NCBI GenBank assembly: GCA_039602395.1
Contig: JBCNJP010000006.1
Coordinates: 53,905,502 to 53,969,501, forward strand
Length of the DNA: 64,000 bases
Origin: Deinandra increscens subsp. villosa
Taxonomy: Eukaryota > Streptophyta > Magnoliopsida > Asterales > Asteraceae
Direction: 5' to 3'
Made by a program: the position numbers and the translations under genes. Each line of letters begins with the position of its first letter. Positions within the stretch are counted from its first letter, which is position 1. This document shows, one piece after another, positions 58,028 through 64,000 of this stretch. The notes beneath the pieces were generated by a model, which searched no databases, was not told the DNA's origin, and worked only from the letters and a program-made list of their open reading frames with translations.

Positions 58028-59449
58028 CTAAATGCAACAAAAAGTTAAAAAATTGATTAACCGACAACTACTCAAATTGATATCTTGTATGTCGTTGATC
58101 TGCAAAAGATATCTGAAGCAGGTTTTATCAAACGCTTTTGTAAAAATATCCGCTCGTTGAAAATCGGTATGGATCTTTTGCAGGTCAATAAGGTGTTTCT
58201 CAAGACAATCACGTATGAAGTGATATCTGATGTCAATATGTTTTGTTTTTGAGTGGTGAATGGGATTTTTGGTTATGCAGATGGCGGCAGAATTATCTAT
58301 ATGTATAGGAGTAGTAAGAAATTGCAAACCGTAGTCTCTCATTTGTTGTTGTATCCACAAAACCTGAGAGCAGCAACTTGCAGCCGCAATGTACTTAGCT
58401 TTAGCAATGGATGTTGCTACTGACGTCTGCTTCTTACACTGCCATGACACCAACCTATCTCCCAGAAATTGGCAACCTGCTGTTGTGGATTTAAAATTAA
58501 TCTTGCAGCCTCCATAATCTGAGTTGGAGTAGGCAGATAATTCAAACTTATCATCATGAGGGTACCAGATCCCGAGATCCGTGTTACCCTTCAGATAAGC
58601 CAAAATTCTTTTGACCGCATCCAAATGTGATTGACTTGGAGATGCTTGGTACCTAGCACACAAACATACAGAAAACATTATGTCAGGTCTACTAGTTGTC
58701 AAATACATCAATGAACAAATCATTGCATGATAAAGAGTCTCATCGACTTCTTCACCATCCTCACCAGGACAAAGACCATGAGACAAATTGAATCTTTTGA
58801 GCGCATCATTCACATATTTTGTCTGATGGATGAAAATCCCTTTTTTCAGACTGTTGAACTTGTAGACCAAGAAAGAAGGACATCTCGCCCATGGAGCTCA
58901 TTTCAAATTTTGTTTGCATCAACTTCTCGAAATCTTTCGAAAGTTGTTTGTTTGGGCTTCCAAAAACTATGTCATCAACATATATTTGTACCAAAAGCAA
59001 GTCTCCTCCCGTTTTCTTGCAGAATAAGGTACAGTCTACCAACCCACGCTTAAACCCGTTCTCCAGTAAATAAGTAGAAAAGGTCTCATACCAAGCTCGA
59101 GGAGCCTGCTGCAGACCACATAGTGCTTTGTCCAACTTATAAACCTTCTCCGGATAATCAGGATCGTAGATTCCCGGAGGTTGTTTAACATAGACTTCCT
59201 CTTACACCTTACTGTACAAGAACACACTTTTGACATCCATCTGATAGGCTTTAAACCCACGATGTGCCGCAAACGCCAAGAAAATATGAATAGCTTCAAT
59301 TCGAGCAATAGGCGCGTACACTTCGTTAAAATCTATCCCTTTTTCTTGAGAAAAACCTTTTACAACTAAAAGAGCCTTGTTTCTGGCAATAACTTCTCGG
59401 TCGTCTCCTTTACACTTAAATACCCAACGAGTTCCGCATGGCTCTTTAC
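58028..59449 (-). pseudogene. Copia pol remnant: reverse transcriptase and RNase H
   Basis: Starting at the gap edge, the minus strand gives the RT N-terminal part (NKALLVVKGFSQEKGIDF, YQMDVKS), then TAA at 59204-59202 within the region that normally reads LYGKVKEEVY. YVDDIVFGS is at 58982-58956. Near 58855 the frame changes. The second frame continues with the RT thumb and RNase H (58870-58028), where SNSDYGG is present but the usual STAEAEY is SIAKAKY, losing an acidic residue needed for catalysis. Protease, integrase and gag are missing because the contig ends. One nonsense, one frameshift and the RNase H changes make it inactive. Confidence 0.88.
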
Positions 59450-59949
59450 NNNNNNNNNNNNNNNNNNNNNNNNNNNNNNNNNNNNNNNNNNNNNNNNNNN
59501 NNNNNNNNNNNNNNNNNNNNNNNNNNNNNNNNNNNNNNNNNNNNNNNNNNNNNNNNNNNNNNNNNNNNNNNNNNNNNNNNNNNNNNNNNNNNNNNNNNNN
59601 NNNNNNNNNNNNNNNNNNNNNNNNNNNNNNNNNNNNNNNNNNNNNNNNNNNNNNNNNNNNNNNNNNNNNNNNNNNNNNNNNNNNNNNNNNNNNNNNNNNN
59701 NNNNNNNNNNNNNNNNNNNNNNNNNNNNNNNNNNNNNNNNNNNNNNNNNNNNNNNNNNNNNNNNNNNNNNNNNNNNNNNNNNNNNNNNNNNNNNNNNNNN
59801 NNNNNNNNNNNNNNNNNNNNNNNNNNNNNNNNNNNNNNNNNNNNNNNNNNNNNNNNNNNNNNNNNNNNNNNNNNNNNNNNNNNNNNNNNNNNNNNNNNNN
59901 NNNNNNNNNNNNNNNNNNNNNNNNNNNNNNNNNNNNNNNNNNNNNNNNN
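59450..59949. other. Assembly gap, 500 N
   Basis: A placeholder of fixed size that cuts the Copia pol. Sequence on its right side is not a continuation of that element, so adjacency across it is uncertain. Confidence 0.99.
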
Positions 59950-61284
59950 AAAACCCCTTCATTAATACCCCAAAATCATGTCCAACAAAATAACACAAGT
60001 TGTTATTTCAGAATTTTTAACATCCTTGCACACCCAACTTGCAGCAGCCTTTTCAATGACCAAACGGAGGTCTTAGAATGCGTACGAGTAGCCAAATTAA
60101 AGCTAAGACATAGAAATTTACTATGGAAAAACAACCACTTGAATGAAAATTAAGCAAGTTATGACCTGTATAAGACGACTCAATATCTTCTTGTCATGAC
60201 TAATGTAACATCAAACTATAATTTTCATGCTTTTTACGGCCCCATAGAACATATGTTATTCACCCAACACAATCTATAACTTAGACTTGCATACATCAAT
60301 ACATACACCTATAATGTGAGTTCATCTACACAAGCATTCAACATGAATATCTAATCATTTCAGTTTCACCATATGAGCAGCCCCTAAATCGACCTATACA
60401 GCCCCAAATCACCAATTGATAAATCTCAACATAAAACATGTTTCATGAGCATTTATACACAACAAATAGCACATAAACACAAGATTAACACATGCATTCA
60501 AGTAATTTGAAGTTAAGAATAGGGCTTACAAGATGGAGAGAAAATATGATGAACGGAAGATGGTGAGATGAAATTAGAGCTTCCTCGAGCCTTCATGAAG
60601 CTTGAATGAGCTTACAAACCTGAATTCTTGCTTGTTGGATGGTGATTTCACGAAAATACGAGTGTGTGTGTGTGTGTGAAACCGTAAGGATGAGGGGAAG
60701 AGGAGAAGAAAGCGTGAATGAGGGAGGAGGGGGAAGAGTTGGCTACATTTTGTGTTTAGAGAAATTACATGTTTGGTCCCTCAAGTTCCATTTCATGCGC
60801 AAATGACCCAAAGCAAGTAATAAGTGGGACTTAAACCCATAACTTGTTTCCTTTAAAGGACTAGGAATATTTCCAAGTGTTTACAACTTGTTTAGCACTT
60901 GATACTTAGTCGGGAAAATTCTAGTTATCGTGTACACACATAGAATTTAGCTCATGTACAAAAACATGGTTTTTCAAGAAATATCAATTTTAAATAACAC
61001 ATAAAGTCACAAAATAAATTACTAAAGATTAATCGACGGTCATTTATATATAATAGTATATAAATATTCAAATAACACATAGTGGCACATAATAAATTAA
61101 TATAATTTATTTACGCTGTGATTATTTATTTCTCATAATGCAACCAATCGAATAGTGATCGAGGACATGCTCGGTCACGTAAACACACGTGACACTAACA
61201 TGACACGAAAAGTATAACTGGGTTGTTAACAAGACTAACAGAAATAGTTAACGGTGTTAACCTGGAAATTTGGCAGTTGTCACA
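59950..61284 (-). repeat. Gypsy-type LTR fragment running into the gap
   Basis: On the minus strand an LTR-like start TGTGACAACTG (61284) follows a polypurine-like AACTTAGGGATGA. The sequence then runs left to the gap without ORFs. It contains a (GT)n tract at about 60663-60679. The far end of the LTR is not visible. Confidence 0.55.
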
Positions 61285-61410
61285 TCATCCCTAAGTTGAA
61301 AAAAAATTCATCCCAAAAATTAACCTAGTGTTCGAGGTGCGCTGGCCAATTGGATGGGATGAAAGAGAATGGAAGTAAGAAAACTTTCAGTTGTCACATC
61401 AACTTTAAAG
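61285..61410 (-). other. Duplicated LTR-edge module
   Basis: A second TGTGACAACTG, preceded by AAAGTTGA, lies at 61398, 114 bases before the LTR start at 61284 in the element's direction. This mirrors the doubled module before the 3' LTR of the other Gypsy element (37683-37797). Confidence 0.5.
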
Positions 61411-62944
61411 ATTCATTTTTTATCACATAAGTTTCACCAAGGTTGCAACTTTATCACTCTAGCCACTAGATCTAACGTAAAGTTAATATTATTATCACCC
61501 TTCATGCATAAAAATATAACCTTTATAACCTAACATGCAAGATCTAGTATTATCAATTTATCGTCATCATACATCATCTTTCATGCATAAAAATCAAAAC
61601 TTTATCACCATACAACCTAGATTTACACATAATACCTCATGCAAGCCATAGTTCAGCCCTATATTTATCATAAAAATCAAAACTTTATGCATTTTAGTCA
61701 AGTAAATCAAGATCTAAGACATACCAACAAGAAAAGATGAATATGTTGATAATTTAAAGCCTAGATTCACTTCAAAAAAGCAAGAATCTTCAAACGAATG
61801 ATGGAGAGGTTATGACAGTAGTAGATGTGTTTAGGGTGGAGAAATGAGGGTTTATGGGGTTTAAATGGCTTAAATAGGAAGAAGCTCAGGTTCGTGCCGA
61901 CCTGACGGTCATTGCGGACCGCGGGAGGGTCACTAAGAGAGGCTCACAATCCGCAAGGCACCCAAGATAGGCTTCCCTTGGTTGGTTCCTTCGTTCGTGC
62001 GCTCGGTTCTTTGTTATTCGTCGTTTTTTACTACGGTTTTCTCCATTTTCACATTTTATTTATTTCTCATCATTATAACCACATTCAAGCCAATCAAAAT
62101 GAATATAAGCACGCCATACATCGAAATATGGTAGAACACTTAATTTCACATAACACGCTTGCATGCAAATTGTCGCACGTATCGATTTTTGATTAATCAC
62201 TAATGTTTCGAGAGTCGACTTTGTGTGTGATGTTTTTGTTTGTGATTTAGGAATGTCAAATTTAAATAATACTCTAACTGACACGCTACGCCGATAAACG
62301 TGATTTCCCGATATATACTAAAATAAGCGCAGAAACCGAACTTTCATTATTCGCGTTTTAAACCTCGAAATTTCGCAAAACCTCACTAGTACTTACTTGT
62401 GTGCATGACTAGTATTACCCATAACTATCATATATGTTTAGATTGTTCGAGTTGCCCGATTTCACTTGATTAACGAAAACATGTGAGATAGAGATTCAAA
62501 TTGCGATAAATTGAAAAATCGAAATGATTTGCGAACATCATGATAAAAGATTCAACAACACATAACCAAAGACACAACATCAACTGCAATATAATTCTTT
62601 ATTGATTATCAATCATGATTACAAGAATAAAAAACGAGACAGGTAGAAATAAATGAATAAACAGAAGGATCACACAAATAGACTCAACAATTTACTTATG
62701 TGAAAGGTCATCAATGGACTAATAAACATTTCCAGTTAACTGTTATATAAAGATTTATTTAATCCTACAAATATCCTAATCAATTCATTTAGTTTATGTG
62801 TAAAACAAAACAAAATAATAATAATAATAATAATTAACTTGAACCCACATGTAGGTTAATAGTTATGGTAACAGTGCATGGTGGGCTCTGGCCACCTAAA
62901 CAGTGGCTTCCGCGGAAAAACCGTCACGGCCTATGCAGTGTTGC
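61411..62944. other. Intergenic or retroelement-derived DNA, nothing recognised
   Basis: No pol or gag remnants are visible where the interior of the adjacent LTR element would be expected, so that element is truncated or rearranged. There is a GC-richer patch at 61890-61980 and a short (AAT)n run at about 62814-62834. Confidence 0.4.
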
Positions 62945-63520
62945 TATCACATCCCGACTGACGATGAAAAATATCGGGGTGCGATGATTGTCCAGATACA
63001 CACAACACTATTAATGTTGCGATATTCTTAATCAGCCCATTCCATATAACTCAAATAAAATGTTACAATACAAGTATTAAACAATAATGTTTAATAATTT
63101 AATTCTTTTAGTTAGGTCTCGCTAAGTCTGCATGCAACGTATGGTGTCATCCACAAGATAATCATCATTTATCAGCAAACCTGCAACATGTACAAAATAG
63201 GGTCAACTATAAATAGTTGGTGAGTAATCATAGGTTTATATAAATATACGATCATAGCTTGAACATGCGAATCAATGTTAACTCAATGAACACGAGTATA
63301 GAAAACAAGTAATGAACTAAAGCACATGAGGGTCGACGTAACCCAAGCCCTCGGCATTTAGGCTCTCAATCACAAGTCGCCACACGCGAGGCAAACCAAA
63401 TGGATTGTCAGACCAACTGATCCATTATTTTTACCTCGGCTCAAATGAATTATTGAGGTATGTCTATGAACATAAACATGAACAACACATAAGTACAACA
63501 CACACAACCAAAGTCCATAG
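62945..63520 (-). repeat. Gypsy-type LTR fragment, homologous to the repeat at gap 1
   Basis: Begins TCACATCCC on the plus strand, the complement of an LTR end GGGATGTGA. Positions 62948-63100 align with 29065-29097 and 29598-29705. Further right, the complement of 63185-63240 (ACTCACCAAC, GGGTCAAC) resembles the U5 part of chromovirus LTRs. No primer site lies at its edge. Confidence 0.55.
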
Positions 63521-63533
63521 CAATTATCCAGAA

Positions 63534-64000
63534 GTCTTAAGATTATGTCACATTTAATTCTGGGAAAAAAAATTAAACAATTAACATTTCGTGAAAGCAA
63601 CTTTTATTGAGAAAACACGAAAACAAATATTAAAACCTCTATAACTTTTTCATGTTATATTTTTATAAAAAAATTGCAATCCTTAAAAATTATGTTATCT
63701 TTAGTTCTGAAAAAATTCAAAAAAAAAAATCAAGGTTTTCATTTTTTTATTATTGCACACGTGCAATAATTTTTTTATATTATTATTGCACATCTGCAAT
63801 AATATTAAAAACCCTATAACTTTTTTCATATGTTAATAATTTTTATTAAAAATTGCACCATAAATCTTATAATTCTGTTCTCTTTAGTTCTAGAAAAAAA
63901 ACTAACATTTTTTTTATATTGCACATGTGCAATAATAAAAGATCACGATATGTTAATTGTTTAATTTTTTTCCCCCAGAATTAAAGGTGACATGATTTTA
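63534..64000. mobile_element. Inverted-repeat element (MITE-like), cut by the window edge
   Basis: About 50 bp at 63534-63588 (GATTATGTCACATTTAATTCT, then AATTAAACAATTAAC) is the inverted complement of 63949-64000. Between the arms, a loose repeat of about 180 bp carries three palindromes of the form ATTGCACRYGTGCAAT near 63753, 63785 and 63918, the middle one imperfect. No coding capacity. The right arm reaches the last base of the window, so the full length is unknown. Confidence 0.65.

Larger units (their letters stand above)
29765..59449 (-). mobile_element. Ty1/Copia element 2, decayed, with nested Gypsy insertion and internal tandem array
   Basis: In minus-strand order: pol remnant (59449-58028), homologous spacer, ORF3 N-terminal part (55847-54326), ORF3 C-terminal part in five tandem copies (54325-45416), the end of ORF3 split by a Gypsy insertion (45387-30198), a polypurine tract and a 3' LTR (30145-29765). 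The order pol-spacer-ORF3 is the same as in Copia element 1 and sequence similarity is visible in each part, so the two belong to related families. Gag, most of integrase and the 5' LTR are lost beyond the gap. Nonsense and frameshift changes affect pol and ORF3. Confidence 0.85.

Noticed and set aside
59366..60153. Long ORFs crossing the second N run
   Set aside because: Same artefact. Only the minus-strand Copia pol frame left of the gap is real.

Overview
This window is plant nuclear DNA made almost entirely of transposable elements. I see no host single-copy gene, rRNA or intact tRNA. The element types (Copia and Gypsy LTR elements with initiator-Met primer sites, an Athila-type element, a MULE, hAT-like and MULE-like MITEs, Helitron ends) and the style of the Copia accessory ORF suggest a eudicot, most likely Asteraceae. 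That placement rests on familiarity and has not been tested by a search. Two runs of exactly 500 N (29098-29597 and 59450-59949) are scaffold gaps, so the window is three contigs whose order depends on the scaffolding.

Contig 1, 1-29097. A minus-strand, apparently intact Copia element enters from the left edge and ends at an LTR (11309-11682). In its own reading order it has LTR, primer site, a gag of 1092 codons with two zinc knuckles, pol, a 2.1 kb spacer, and a third ORF of at least 708 codons that runs off the window. To its right is a complete MULE (12671-16550, perfect 9-bp target duplication) with a three-exon transposase carrying an early amber codon. Then come a hAT-like MITE (17944-18373), a MULE-like MITE with long inverted repeats (18817-19933), a short Helitron (19982-20252), a minus-strand Helitron end with a broken RPA-like ORF, a block of tRNA-like and other tandem duplications ending in a Helitron 3' terminus (26041), and AT-rich DNA without genes.

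Contig 2, 29598-59449, is one nested retroelement. The outer layer is a second, decayed minus-strand Copia element: 3' LTR 29765-30145, pol remnant 58028-59449, and a third ORF whose C-terminal part is amplified into five head-to-tail copies of about 1.85 kb (45416-54325). Into the end of that ORF a plus-strand Gypsy element has inserted (30198-45387, 5-bp target duplication CCAGC, 2.9 kb LTRs, fossil gag-pol). Its 3' LTR is in turn split by a truncated minus-strand Athila-type element (38100-42806).

Contig 3, 59950-64000, holds pieces of two further Gypsy-type LTRs and a terminal inverted-repeat element cut by the right edge.

The main points of interest are: a third ORF downstream of pol shared by both Copia elements; a splice-acceptor-like gag/pol junction where every frame is closed; short motifs reiterated in equivalent non-coding positions of the two Copia elements but different in each; the five-copy array inside an accessory ORF; and a MULE intron whose sequence looks like a duplication of the adjacent exon.
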